Positions 52,799 through 61,936 of a stretch of 64,000 bases of DNA are shown here, one piece after another. How positions within the stretch are numbered: position 1 is the stretch's first letter; every line of letters begins with the position of its first letter. The translations under genes and the position numbers were made by a program. The DNA is from VXMF01 sp965206775 (lineage in GTDB: Bacteria; Acidobacteriota; Terriglobia; Bryobacterales; UBA6623): assembly GCA_965206775.1 (NCBI GenBank), contig CBDBKU010000003.1, forward strand, positions 620,001 to 684,000, read 5' to 3'. The notes beneath the pieces were generated by a model. That model made no database searches and was not told the origin of the DNA. It saw only the letters and a list, made by a program, of their open reading frames with translations.

Positions 52799-54604
52799 TT
52801 GCAGGATATTGAGAAAGCCCGTAGCGCCACGCGGGAGGCACGGGAGGTGATTGCCGGAGCAGAGGCCCTCTTCGATCTGATCGCAGCAAGACCGATTTCT
52901 GACGATCCGACAGTAGTCGGCTTCCAGTTTGAGGACCGAGAGGACTTCTCCGGTGATCTCGCAATGTGCAACGAAGCGAAGAGTGCGCGCAAGAGCCTCG
53001 AGGGAATCCAAGCGCTGCATTTCCCTGTCGCATTCCCAGAGGTGTTTCTCCGCGAGCGGGGCGGGTTCGACGTGATCCTCGGTAATCCCCCGTGGCAGGA
53101 GGCGACGATCGAGGAGCACGCGTTCTGGGCCCGCCACTTCCCAGGCCTGCGTTCGTTGTCTCAACGCCAACAGGAGAGCGAGAAGGCGCGCCTACGTAGG
53201 GAGAGGCCCGATCTTGGTTCTCTTTACGAAACAGAGCGGTCCGAGACCGAACGTGTGCGCCGTGCCTTGGTGGGCGGCGCGTATCCGGGCATGGGGACGG
53301 GAGACCCCGATCTGTACAAGGCGTTTTGCTGGCGGTTCTGGCGCCTCACTGCAGTCGATGGGGGGCGAATCGGGGTCGTTCTGCCACGAAGCGCACTATC
53401 GGCCAAAGGCTCGACAGAGTTCCGCCGGACGATATTCGACCATGCGGGCCGGGTTGATGTGACGATGGTGGTCAATAACCGACAGTGGGTGTTTCCAGAA
53501 GTTCACCCTCAATACTCGATCGGTCTGGTGTGCGTCACCCACGGGGCGCCATCAGAAGAATCGATCCACCTGCGCGGGCCCTTCGCATCCGGGGACGCGT
53601 TCTCTCGAGGCGCAAGTCAATTGCCCGCGACATTCCAACGATCCGACGTTTTGGCTTGGAACGATACCGCTTCTTTACCTCTGCTTCCAGACGACAAGTC
53701 GGTCGGTGTGTTCGCGCAACTGCGGAAGGCGCCACGACTGGACCTGAACGTTGTGGGGCAGTGGCGAGCGCGACCGGATACGGAACTCCACGCTACCAAC
53801 CAGAAGAATCTGATGGACCTTGAGAGCGTCGAGCGGCCCGACGGTTTCTGGCCGGTATACAAGGGAGAGTCCTTCGATCTGTGGAATCCGGATACCGGCA
53901 AGTATTACGCCTGGGCCGATCCGGGACCGGCGTGCAGGTGGATTCACTCGAAGCGCATGCGGGCAGCCAAGAGAAAAGGAAGCAGCGCTCACCGGGAGTT
54001 TCGGCCAGATCATCTAAGGAATCCGAAGACCCTGCCGTGTTTCAATCCGCGGATTGCCTTTCGCGACATCTCAAGGGCCACGGACTCGCGGACAGTTCGG
54101 GCGGCACTCGTACCGCCTGAGGTGCTGATCGGCAACCAAGCGCCCTATTTGCTCTGGCCACGTAGTGATGAAAAGGACCAGGCATTTCTCCTAGGTGTTA
54201 TCTCATCGATCCCCCTCGACTGGTACGCTCGACGTTTCGTCGAGACACACGTCAACTATTTTGTCTTCAACCCGTTTCCGATTCCACGTCCAGACCGCAA
54301 CTGCCCATTGTGGGAGCGCGTCGTAGCCCTCGCCGGTCGCCTTGCCTGCCCCGACAACCGTTTCGTTACTTGGGCGGAGGCAGTCGGCGTCGAATACGGG
54401 GCGATTGCGGCCGACGAGAAGGAGGACATGATCCATGAGCTCGACGCCGTCGTAGCCCGTCTCTACGGTCTTGACGAGGCCCAACTGGTCCACGTATTCG
54501 AGACGTTTCATTCCGGGTGGGACTATCAGGATCGTCTCGACAGCGTTCTCCGGCACTACCACGCTAGCGGTGGGGGACATTCTCAGGTTCCCGTGGGATC
54601 ATGA
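52799..54604 (+). CDS. Eco57I/type IIG-like methyltransferase, 3' part
   Basis: C-terminal part of the interrupted gene; host sequence resumes at 52771 (reading RRLANINDATLQDIEKARSA) and the open frame is taken from a TTG at 52799. It holds motif IV GNPPW at 53084-53095 (residues 844-847 of the rebuilt protein), then RIGVVLPRSALSAKGSTEFRR and a target-recognition-like region ending with DWYARRFVETHVNYFVFNPFPIPRPD, typical of type IIG enzymes. Without motif I upstream this piece alone would not bind AdoMet. The XRE/ImmA gene starts 54 bp after the stop. Confidence 0.82.
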   Translation: MQDIEKARSATREAREVIAGAEALFDLIAARPISDDPTVVGFQFEDREDFSGDLAMCNEAKSARKSLEGIQALHFPVAFPEVFLRERGGFDVILGNPPWQEATIEEHAFWARHFPGLRSLSQRQQESEKARLRRERPDLGSLYETERSETERVRRALVGGAYPGMGTGDPDLYKAFCWRFWRLTAVDGGRIGVVLPRSALSAKGSTEFRRTIFDHAGRVDVTMVVNNRQWVFPEVHPQYSIGLVCVTHGAPSEESIHLRGPFASGDAFSRGASQLPATFQRSDVLAWNDTASLPLLPDDKSVGVFAQLRKAPRLDLNVVGQWRARPDTELHATNQKNLMDLESVERPDGFWPVYKGESFDLWNPDTGKYYAWADPGPACRWIHSKRMRAAKRKGSSAHREFRPDHLRNPKTLPCFNPRIAFRDISRATDSRTVRAALVPPEVLIGNQAPYLLWPRSDEKDQAFLLGVISSIPLDWYARRFVETHVNYFVFNPFPIPRPDRNCPLWERVVALAGRLACPDNRFVTWAEAVGVEYGAIAADEKEDMIHELDAVVARLYGLDEAQLVHVFETFHSGWDYQDRLDSVLRHYHASGGGHSQVPVGS

Positions 54605-54658
54605 GAACTCAGCTTGAAGCGTTCGCGCTTGGACTGCGACGAAGCTAGGAACAAGGCA

Positions 54659-55804
54659 ATGGCGCTGCGTGTAGACGTTAAGCCGCAACTGTTGCGATGG
54701 GCGAGGAAACGTGCGGGCATGGCCCCCGAAGCGCTCGTTCAACGGTTTCCAAAGTATCGGGAATGGGAGAGCGGCGAAGCGCAGCCCACTTTCAAGCAGC
54801 TCCAAAAGTTCGCCAAGGTCACATATACGCCGCTCGGCAGTCTGCTTCTTCAAGAACCTTTGTACGAGCCGTCCCCGATTCCAGACTTCCGCACCGTGGG
54901 CGGGGCATCTATAGTTCATCCGAGCCCGAACTTGCGGGACACGGTGTATCTGTGCCAGCTGCGCCAGGACTGGTACCGGGAACATGTCCTAGGCCAGAGC
55001 CAAGGCCCGCTAGGGCTAGTTGGATCCGCGACGCTATCGGATGACGTTGATGCAACCGCTGCAACGATCAGGACCGCACTACGGCTCGACTTAGACGACC
55101 GAGCGGCGTTGCCGACCTGGACCGACGCTTTACGGCATTTCATCAAGAATGTCGAGAGGTCGGGCGTGCTTGTCATGGTGAGTGGAGTGGTCGGTACTGA
55201 CAACCGTCGCAAGCTCGACCCGAATGAGTTCCGTGGATTCGCGCTGGCAGACGAACTGGCGCCGGTTGTGTTCGTCAATGGTGCCGACACGAAGGCGGCA
55301 CAGATGTTCACACTGGCCCACGAGGTCGCGCATCTCTGCCTGGGACAATCCGCTCTTTCGAACATAGAGCCGATTTCTGTGCCTTCGAATGATGTCGAGT
55401 CTTGGTGCAACCAGATCGCAGCGGAATTGCTCGTGCCAATCACGATCCTGCGGGACGAGTACCGAAGTGAAGAGCCCCTGTTCGACGAACTCAAGCGTCT
55501 AGCGCGCCGCTTCAAAGTCAGCACGCTGGTGATCTTGCGACGGCTCTACGACCTTGCTGCTATTACGCCCAATCTATATCGAAGGGCCTACACCACTGAG
55601 ATGGGTCGGCTACGAACACTCCCCGGCCGAAGCGGAGGCAACTTCTACGCAACCCAAACTTCCCGTGTTGGAGAGCGATTCGCACGCGCTCTGATCACGA
55701 GCACACTCGAAGGCCAGACTTTGTACCGAGACGCATTTCACCTATTGGGCTTCAGGAAGGTCTCGACGTTTCACAAGCTCGCGGCTCGGTTGGGCGTGGC
55801 TTGA
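54659..55804 (+). CDS. XRE/ImmA-IrrE family regulator-metallopeptidase
   Basis: A 381-residue protein starting at the ATG at 54659 (AGGA 8 bp upstream). The N-terminus is an XRE-like DNA-binding domain (LLRWARKRAGMAPEALVQRFPKYREWESGEAQPTFKQLQKFA). The DUF955/ImmA-IrrE zinc peptidase motif HEVAH is in MFTLAHEVAHLCLGQ, with a downstream Asn-Gln-Ile-Ala-Ala-Glu-Leu helix. Such proteins cleave repressors or act as antitoxins. It overlaps the DUF4411 gene (TGATG), a pairing known from toxin-antitoxin modules, and sits inside the defence-like operon. Confidence 0.87.
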   Translation: MALRVDVKPQLLRWARKRAGMAPEALVQRFPKYREWESGEAQPTFKQLQKFAKVTYTPLGSLLLQEPLYEPSPIPDFRTVGGASIVHPSPNLRDTVYLCQLRQDWYREHVLGQSQGPLGLVGSATLSDDVDATAATIRTALRLDLDDRAALPTWTDALRHFIKNVERSGVLVMVSGVVGTDNRRKLDPNEFRGFALADELAPVVFVNGADTKAAQMFTLAHEVAHLCLGQSALSNIEPISVPSNDVESWCNQIAAELLVPITILRDEYRSEEPLFDELKRLARRFKVSTLVILRRLYDLAAITPNLYRRAYTTEMGRLRTLPGRSGGNFYATQTSRVGERFARALITSTLEGQTLYRDAFHLLGFRKVSTFHKLAARLGVA

Positions 55805-56298
55805 TGGAGTACCTGCTTGACGCGAACGTGTTCATTCAGGCAAAGAACGAGCACTACGGAATGGATTTCTGCCCCGGCTGTTGGGACTGGCTGCTCATGA
55901 GTAACGCTGTTGGCATTGTGGCTAGCGTCACGGTGGTGGATGCGGAGCTTCAAGCCGGTGCCGACCAACTTGCTGCCTGGAGCGCGCAGCGCGGTAAAGG
56001 ATTCTTCCTGGAGCCAGACGCCACGGTCCTGGCTGCCGCTCGCCGGATTGGGCAGTGGGTGACTGGACAGACCTACAAGACCGCTGCGACGAACAAGTTC
56101 ACAGACGGCCCCGATCACATCCTGATTGCCCATGCACTCGCCAAGCAGCTGACGGTCGTGACCCACGAGAAACGTTCGAACTCCAAGAACACGGTCAAGA
56201 TCCCAGATGTCTGCAACCATTTCGGAATCGACTGCATTACGCCGTTTGAGAGGCTTCGCCGCGAGAACGCGGGGTTTGTCTTAGGTGAAGCGCCGTGA
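55804..56298 (+). CDS. DUF4411 PIN-like protein, probable toxin
   Basis: A 164-residue PIN-fold protein of the DUF4411 family. The ATG at 55804 shares a base with the upstream stop; a TTG at 55801 is also in frame. Acidic metal-site residues are seen in EYLLDANVFIQAKN, SVTVVDAELQAG, TDGPDHILIAHALA and the later Asp/Glu residues. It is probably a ribonuclease toxin held in check by the ImmA-IrrE protein. Its stop overlaps the ATG of the PLD-helicase gene, so all three are translationally coupled. Confidence 0.82.
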   Translation: MEYLLDANVFIQAKNEHYGMDFCPGCWDWLLMSNAVGIVASVTVVDAELQAGADQLAAWSAQRGKGFFLEPDATVLAAARRIGQWVTGQTYKTAATNKFTDGPDHILIAHALAKQLTVVTHEKRSNSKNTVKIPDVCNHFGIDCITPFERLRRENAGFVLGEAP

Positions 56299-56747
56299 TG
56301 GAACAGCCGGCTCTCATCGACAATCGTGACGGCAATACGCTTGCCCGGGCCCTTGACCATCTGCTGAACATCGGCTCTGAAAACGGTACGGCGGACTCGA
56401 GCGAAGTTGCGAGTGCTGTGCGGATCGCAACAGCATTCTTCAGTCCGACCGGCTTCTCGCACATCGCGGACCGCCTCGCATCTGTACCGCATGTGCGCCT
56501 GCTGCTGGGTGCTGACATGGCTCTAGGGGCACCTGGTGACCGCAAGCGCTTGGGCGAGACACCGGTGAGGTTCGAGAGCCGCCGACTCGAATCTGGGCTG
56601 CAGAAGTTGCATGAGGGGCTGGAGCGGGATCGCGACCGTCTTCAATTCACACCAGTGAACGGCGCGGCGCTCCGCAAGCTGATAGCCTCGCTCCGCGCCG
56701 GAAACATGGAGGTAAGGCGCTACGAGAAGGAGTTCCTGCACGCTAAG
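56298..56747 (+). pseudogene. PLD-nuclease/SNF2-helicase fusion, 5' part, IS-interrupted
   Basis: The first 150 codons of a PLD-like nuclease domain (SSEVASAVRIATAFFSPTGFSHIADRLA, VRLLLGADMALG, VRRYEKEFLHAK). The ISAzo13 element inserted directly after Lys 150 of the catalytic HxK motif, at TAAG 56744-56747. Beyond this point the open frame runs on through IS sequence and is not genuine. Excising 56748-58710 and one TAAG restores HAKAYIVN and a 1,119-residue protein. Confidence 0.85.
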
Positions 56748-56765
56748 GGGGAGCGCAGAAACTTC

Positions 56766-58543
56766 TTAGTTTGGGCAGGGGGAGATGGTGTAGTTCCACT
56801 TTGGGATGTGCTCGTTGCGAGTGATGTTGATCGCGGCGATCTGCTCGTCGGTGATGCAGGTGCCGGTTTGGTATGTCTTCCTGTTGAGCTGGGAGGTGAC
56901 GACCAGACCGGTGCGGGTGGATGTGGAGGCGATGTAGTTGAGGAGGAGTGCGAAGGACTCGAGAGGGCAGCCGGACCAGTTGCGGCTGATTTGGCTGAAC
57001 AGGCGATGTTCGATGGGATTCCACTTCGAGCATCCTGCGGGATAGTGGGCGACGGTGACGGCGAGGCGGCGGGGATTGCAGAAATGGTGCTGGAGGGCGT
57101 ACTTCCAGGCGCGGTTGCGATAGCTGTTGCTGCCGCCGCAATCGGCGAGAATGACGAGCTCGGAGGCGTCGGGATAGCGGGAGCTGCCTTCGGTGGACCA
57201 CCAGGCATCGAGGTTGTCGACAGCGAAGAAGGAGGTGTCGCTGGAGACGCCGACGCGGACGAAGGCGCGGTTGGCGAGGGTGTCGTAGATGCCGTGAGGG
57301 ACGGCCAGGCCGCTGGCCTGGGAGCGGAAGTCGTGGTCGTTGACCGGGACGGGCGTGGATTCCCAGGAGACGCCTGCATTGCGGAAGCGGCCGACCAACT
57401 CTTTCTTCTTGGTGTCGATGCTGGGAATCGGGGTGTTGCGGTCCGCGCAGTCGTGGCGCAAGCGGTCGATGAACTCGAACTGGGCGTTGCGTTCGGCGGG
57501 GGAGGTGGAGGGTATGCACTTGCGGTTCACGCGCAGGGAGAAGCCCATGGCACGCAGCAGTCGGGCGACGGTGCGCGGGGAGACCGGCAGGTCGAGTTCC
57601 TCGGTCAGATAGTGCGCGAGGTTGCGGGTGGTGCGACGGGTCCAGCGCAGGTCGGAGCAGGGGTCGCCGGCTGTGTCGTGGCGGAGCAGGACCGCGAGGT
57701 GGGCGGTCAGTGCAGGCTTTTTTTTTCCAGTGGCTTGCGTCCGCCGCCCGGGCGGCGGGCCCGGTTGTGGAGCACGTCCCCGGCGAGCAGTTCGCGACGC
57801 CCGCGAGCGACCGTGGCGGGATGGATTCCGAGCTGGACGGCGACGCGGGTATCGCCGCCCCGGCCATGCTCCAACGACGACAGTCCGGCGAAGAGCCGTC
57901 GCTGTTGCTCGTCCAGGGTGCTGAGATAGAGCTGGCGGGCGTGAGCCAGCGGCGGTGCGGCGGCCTGGGCAGGCCGGGTCGTCGGAAGCGCGGGCCTGGT
58001 GCCCGGCCGGCCGGGCAGCGCGGCCAGTGGCGTCGGGGAGGCCGCAGCGACGGTCTGCGGAGAGGGGGCGGAGGCTTGTCGGGCCAGCGTCTGCCGCTGT
58101 GCGCGCGGAGCCTCGGGAGCGAGGTAGAGGAAGCGGTCGCCGAGCTTGACGCGGGTCAGGCGATGGTTGCGGGCGAGCTTGCGCAAGGCATCGGTCGTGG
58201 CGACGCCGAGGAGGGCATCGAGTTCCTCGACCAGGAATCCGCAAGCGGCATCGCGAACGAAGTGCTCGGCGGTGGCGAGCAGGGTGCCGCGCGAGGAGAA
58301 GCGGATGCCGCGCAAGGACCACAGGCCGCGCTCGTCGAAGCGAGCCATGGATTGGAGGGCGTAGAAGCCCCCGCTATGGGAATAGCTGGTGATGTGAGGC
58401 ACTTCGCGCAGCTTGCGGACGACGGTGCGCCGATTGGCGGTACCGAGGGCGGCGAGCATCTCGGGCATGGATGCGACGCACTGTCGGCGCAACAGGCTGA
58501 TCAGGGACTGGGCATGGAACTGAATGGGTCTCACAGGGCGCAA
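56766..58543 (-). CDS. ISAzo13-family transposase with probable -1 frameshift
   Basis: Two overlapping frames make one transposase. The upstream frame (58543 to 57707; TTG start, or GTG at 58534) has an N-terminal helical region and the DNA-binding segment VAVQLGIHPATVARGRRELLAGDVLHN ending RPGGGRKPLEKK. The downstream frame continues KPALTAHLAVLL, SPRTVARLLRAMGFSLR, SIDTKKKELVGRF (first Asp), ELVILADCGGSNSYRN (second Asp) and HYPAGCSKWNPIEHRLFSQI (Glu). The frames meet at a run of nine A residues on the minus strand (57718-57726), a classic slippery site, so -1 slippage gives the full ISAzo13 (Rhodopirellula-type) transposase. Confidence 0.82.
57718..57726 (-). promoter_or_regulatory. A9 slippery frameshift site in ISAzo13 transposase
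   Basis: Nine consecutive A residues on the minus strand join the two transposase frames. In the zero frame the codons are GAA AAA AAA AGC and a stop follows four codons later; slipping back one base reads AAG CCT GCA and continues to 56766. Confidence 0.6.
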
Positions 58544-58563
58544 TGACAGCTATAATTGTCATT
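58542..58563. repeat. Inverted repeat at the ISAzo13 transposase start
   Basis: AATGACA (58542-58548) and TGTCATT (58557-58563) flank an 8-bp AT-rich core containing TATAAT on the plus strand. It overlaps the transposase start region and could be an operator for autorepression. Confidence 0.45.
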
Positions 58564-58789
58564 GAGACATAATAGCACGGGCCCGTACCTGTCTGTAAAT
58601 CAGCAGCTTACTGTCATTCGACGCTTGACGCAACCGCCGCTGGTGCCCTCATTTTAGTTATTACTCAACTACGACCATGGAATTTCATCAGGTTATTTTT
58701 GCGCTGCCCCTAAGGCTTATATCGTCAACATTGCAGAGCCTGCCGATGGCGGCGACAACAGACAAGGGATTATCGCCGGTTCTTCGAAC

Positions 58790-61624
58790 TTGACGGGTGC
58801 CGGCCTTGTACGCAACCTCGAACTCAACCTCTGTCGGTTCGATGACCCGATCATTGACCAAGCTCGCGAATGGTTTGACGAACTCTGGGACGAGGCCGAG
58901 CCGTACGACCTCGCTCAACTGTTCGAAGAGGTCTTCGATCCTCTTGCGCCATGGGACATCTTCATCCGCGTGCTCTGGCAAATCTATGGCGATGAAGTCG
59001 AAGACGACGCCAAGGTCGACCAAAACCTTCCGCTCACGAACTTCCAAAAGCACGGTGTAGCCCGGGCGCTTCGGCTGATACGGGAGACCGGAGGCGCAAT
59101 CGTCGCTGATGAAGTGGGCCTGGGAAAGACCTTTATCGCAGGCGAAATCCTGAAGCGCTACAGCGACCGGCGCCAGCGGGCGCTGCTGGTCTGCCCTGCG
59201 GCACTACGCGACAGCACCTGGAAGACCTTCATCCACAATTACCAGCTCTTCGTCGAGTGCCTCTCTTTCGAGCAGTTGGCGAACGACAGGCAGCTACGAG
59301 ACAAGCAGCGCCCCTCTGCTGATGCGACGAATATTCAGCGTCCATTGGACGAGTATCAACTCGTCATAGTCGACGAGGCTCACAACTACCGCAATCCAGA
59401 CGCGCCGACACGGGCGGCTGCGCTCCGCACCCTGCTGTTTGGGCGGAGGCGCGATCTGTTGCTTCTAACAGCAACACCCGTCAACAACTCCCTATGGGAT
59501 CTCTACCACCTCCTCCGGTTCTTCCTCCGCCAGGACTCGCACCTGGCCGATCGGGGCATCCTCTCGATCCGGGGGCGGTTCGAAAGGGCCATGCGAGAGG
59601 ACCCCATCAGCTTGAGTCCGGATGTGCTGTATCCGATCGTCGACGCTACAACGGTCAAGCGGACGCGTCAGTTCGTGAAGAAGCACTATGCGGGCGACAC
59701 CATTCCCGGTCCGGACGGTAAGCCTCGCGAAATCGTCTTTCCCAAACCTGAGGCGATTAGCGTCCGCTACAAGCTGGAAGATCTGTTGCCTGGTTTCTTT
59801 GATCTGCTGGAAGAAGCGCTTGATCCCGATGCTGACAGCGCCTTGACCTTCGTACGCTACACACCCGATGTCTTCCTACTGGGCGGTGGTGACGCTGAAG
59901 AGCGCGCCCACTCGCGAGCACTTGTTGGGCTACTGCGCTCTGGCCTCCTCAAGAGATTCGAGTCCTCTGGCTACGCCTTCTGCAAGACCGTCGGGAAGAT
60001 GGTGCATGAGCATCAGATTTTTCTCAATGCTCTTCGCACCGGGCAGGTCGTCACGACGGCGTTCATGAAGGAGATAGCGGGCGATGACGACACCGTCTTC
60101 GAGGAATTGCTAGACGCAACGGAACATTCTAGGGACGCAAGACTTTACGACATGGCCCGCTTGCAAGCGGCTGTGGAGCGGGATCGAGACGGCCTGCGGG
60201 AACTTGCAGAACGGGCGGCATCCATCACCCCGGACCATGATCCAAAGTTGAGGGCCCTAACTGATGAACTTGCGGAGATCGCCCGCAACGCGAAACGAGA
60301 GGCCACATCATCGATCGACGAATCGCAAAAACGCAAGGTCCTAGTGTTCTCGCTGTTCAAGGATACCGTCGAGTGGATTCGGGACTACTTGCGAGCCGAG
60401 ATCTCGGACAAATCGGATCTGCGCGGCTATCACCAGCGGATGGTAGCTGTGAGTGGATCTGTAGAAACATCCTCGGTCCCGCGTGAGCATGCAGTACAGG
60501 GCTTTGCCCCCGTGTCGATGGAGGCGCCCGGAGGACACGACACCGACCTGTACGACCTCATGATCACCACGGATGTGCTGGCCGAGGGCGTAAATCTTCA
60601 GCAGTGTCGGAACATCGTGAACTTCGACCTACCGTGGAATCCCATGCGATTGGTGCAGCGACACGGTCGCATCGACCGAATCGGGAGTCCGCACAGTCGA
60701 GTCTTTCTGCGGACAATCTTCCCGGTCGATCGCCTCGACCGGCTCTTGAAGCTCGAGGAGCGTATCCTTGGCAAGCTCGCGATGGCTGCGGCAAGCGTCG
60801 GCGTCGCTGCTCCAATCGAAGGAGCGGCGCAGGGCATGCAAGTATTCACGGAAACACGGGAGGAAATCGAGAAGCTGCTTCGGGACGATGCCTCCCTCTT
60901 CGAGCGAGGGGGCACTCCCGCCGGAGCCCAAACGGGTGAGGAGTATCGGCAAACCCTTAGGAAGGCGCTGCAGGCGGACGGTGCACGCGTCCCTCGACTT
61001 CCGTGGAAGGTCGGTTCCGGCATGAGGAAGGGCGATCGGCGAGGAATACTCTTCTGCGCGGTAGTCGGTACCGAAAGTAAACTCGAGCGCACCTATCTGC
61101 GGTTCGTTCCCGCAGACAGCGACTGGAAGCCAGTCTCGGGCACGAGCGCTATCGAGGCCGAACTCGGGACTTGCTTGAGGCTTCTCGAGTGCGGACCAAA
61201 CATGCCGACTTGGTATCCAGAGCAACTGCGTCAGGGTGTCTATGACTTCTGGGCGCTGGCTCAGGAGCACGTGTGGAATGACTGGATGCGAGAGACGGAT
61301 CCTGCAAACGTACAACCTCCGGTGCGGCCGCTTAACCACCGCGTTGCTAGATTCATTCGCGAAAACCGTCCCTTCGGCTCGTCCGACGAGCGCATGAACA
61401 GGGCTCTGGACATATTGGAGTCTCCGTGGCCCCGCCGCGAGGAATCGATGCTGAGAGAGTGGTTCGAGTCTGGCGACCCAAAGCCCGTCGCGCGAGCCAG
61501 TTCCCTTATTGATCGAATCCTGGAGACCGGACTGGAACCGACAGAACCGCCCCCCGTGCTACCGCCTATTGACAGAGAAGAGGTCGAGCTTGTTTGCTGG
61601 ATGGGAATCGAGCGGAACGAGTAG
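58790..61624 (+). CDS. PLD-nuclease/SNF2-helicase fusion, 3' part
   Basis: Host coding resumes at 58715 (AYIVN); the open frame from a TTG at 58790 encodes 944 residues. The GSSN element that completes the PLD site lies just before this start (58781-58792). The SNF2-type helicase core is complete: Walker A DEVGLGKT (282-289 of the rebuilt protein), DEAH (371-374), LLTATPVNN, and the C-terminal lobe with TTDVLAEGVNLQQCRNIVNFDLPWNP and QRHGRIDRIG. The fusion pairs a nuclease with a DNA translocase, as expected for an anti-phage effector, partnered with the methyltransferase upstream. The helicase piece alone might still be made but lacks half the nuclease. Confidence 0.87.
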   Translation: MTGAGLVRNLELNLCRFDDPIIDQAREWFDELWDEAEPYDLAQLFEEVFDPLAPWDIFIRVLWQIYGDEVEDDAKVDQNLPLTNFQKHGVARALRLIRETGGAIVADEVGLGKTFIAGEILKRYSDRRQRALLVCPAALRDSTWKTFIHNYQLFVECLSFEQLANDRQLRDKQRPSADATNIQRPLDEYQLVIVDEAHNYRNPDAPTRAAALRTLLFGRRRDLLLLTATPVNNSLWDLYHLLRFFLRQDSHLADRGILSIRGRFERAMREDPISLSPDVLYPIVDATTVKRTRQFVKKHYAGDTIPGPDGKPREIVFPKPEAISVRYKLEDLLPGFFDLLEEALDPDADSALTFVRYTPDVFLLGGGDAEERAHSRALVGLLRSGLLKRFESSGYAFCKTVGKMVHEHQIFLNALRTGQVVTTAFMKEIAGDDDTVFEELLDATEHSRDARLYDMARLQAAVERDRDGLRELAERAASITPDHDPKLRALTDELAEIARNAKREATSSIDESQKRKVLVFSLFKDTVEWIRDYLRAEISDKSDLRGYHQRMVAVSGSVETSSVPREHAVQGFAPVSMEAPGGHDTDLYDLMITTDVLAEGVNLQQCRNIVNFDLPWNPMRLVQRHGRIDRIGSPHSRVFLRTIFPVDRLDRLLKLEERILGKLAMAAASVGVAAPIEGAAQGMQVFTETREEIEKLLRDDASLFERGGTPAGAQTGEEYRQTLRKALQADGARVPRLPWKVGSGMRKGDRRGILFCAVVGTESKLERTYLRFVPADSDWKPVSGTSAIEAELGTCLRLLECGPNMPTWYPEQLRQGVYDFWALAQEHVWNDWMRETDPANVQPPVRPLNHRVARFIRENRPFGSSDERMNRALDILESPWPRREESMLREWFESGDPKPVARASSLIDRILETGLEPTEPPPVLPPIDREEVELVCWMGIERNE

Positions 61625-61936
61625 AGGGCTTCAAGCCGTTTCGTTCCCTCCCGTTAGCATATCCCAAGGCAACTGGTTGGCAGAACTCTCGTTCCGGTTA
61701 GGTCGGCGGTAAGCTGACCGCATGGGGATCGCTTTGAGTCCACGAGCAGCTGAGCGGCCGCGTGTCTCCTTGCCGTCGCTCACTCGCGAATGAGAGCACG
61801 CAGATGGCCCGCTTCTCCTTGCCGTCGCTCACTCGCGAATCTGGGCGGCCCCTAACCCGAGCCGGTCGATCCTTTGCGAGCAACGGACCAGAACGCCGGA
61901 GGTTGCTGGGTTGCCGAGCCGAAGAATCCTTGGAAT
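61625..61936. other. Intergenic stretch with a 27-bp direct repeat
   Basis: This 312-bp gap separates the helicase from the convergent SPFH gene. It contains two identical 27-bp copies (61765-61791 and 61814-61840, starting TCTCCTTGCC and ending ACTCGCGAAT) with a 22-bp spacer. No gene or terminator was verified. Confidence 0.5.
61765..61840. repeat. Two 27-bp direct repeats, 22-bp spacer
   Basis: Positions 61765-61791 and 61814-61840 are identical. Repeat and spacer sizes are CRISPR-like, but there are only two copies and no cas genes, so this is more likely a dispersed intergenic repeat. Confidence 0.7.

Larger units (their letters stand above)
56748..58710 (-). mobile_element. ISAzo13-family insertion sequence inside the PLD-helicase gene
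   Basis: A 1,963-bp element. The left end reads GGGGAGCGCAGAAA and the right end, inward on the other strand, GGGGCAGCGCAAAAA (matching after a one-base gap). The 4-bp target duplication TAAG is at 56744-56747 and 58711-58714. Precise excision restores the reading frame of the host gene. Its transposase is on the opposite strand to the host gene. Confidence 0.87.

Noticed and set aside
56298..57929. 544-codon frame continuing the PLD domain
   Set aside because: Everything after 56747 is antisense IS sequence; the Gly/Val/Asp-rich tail is the shadow of the ISAzo13 transposase.
61765..61840. CRISPR array
   Set aside because: Only two repeat copies exist, the single spacer is 22 bp, and no cas gene is in the window.
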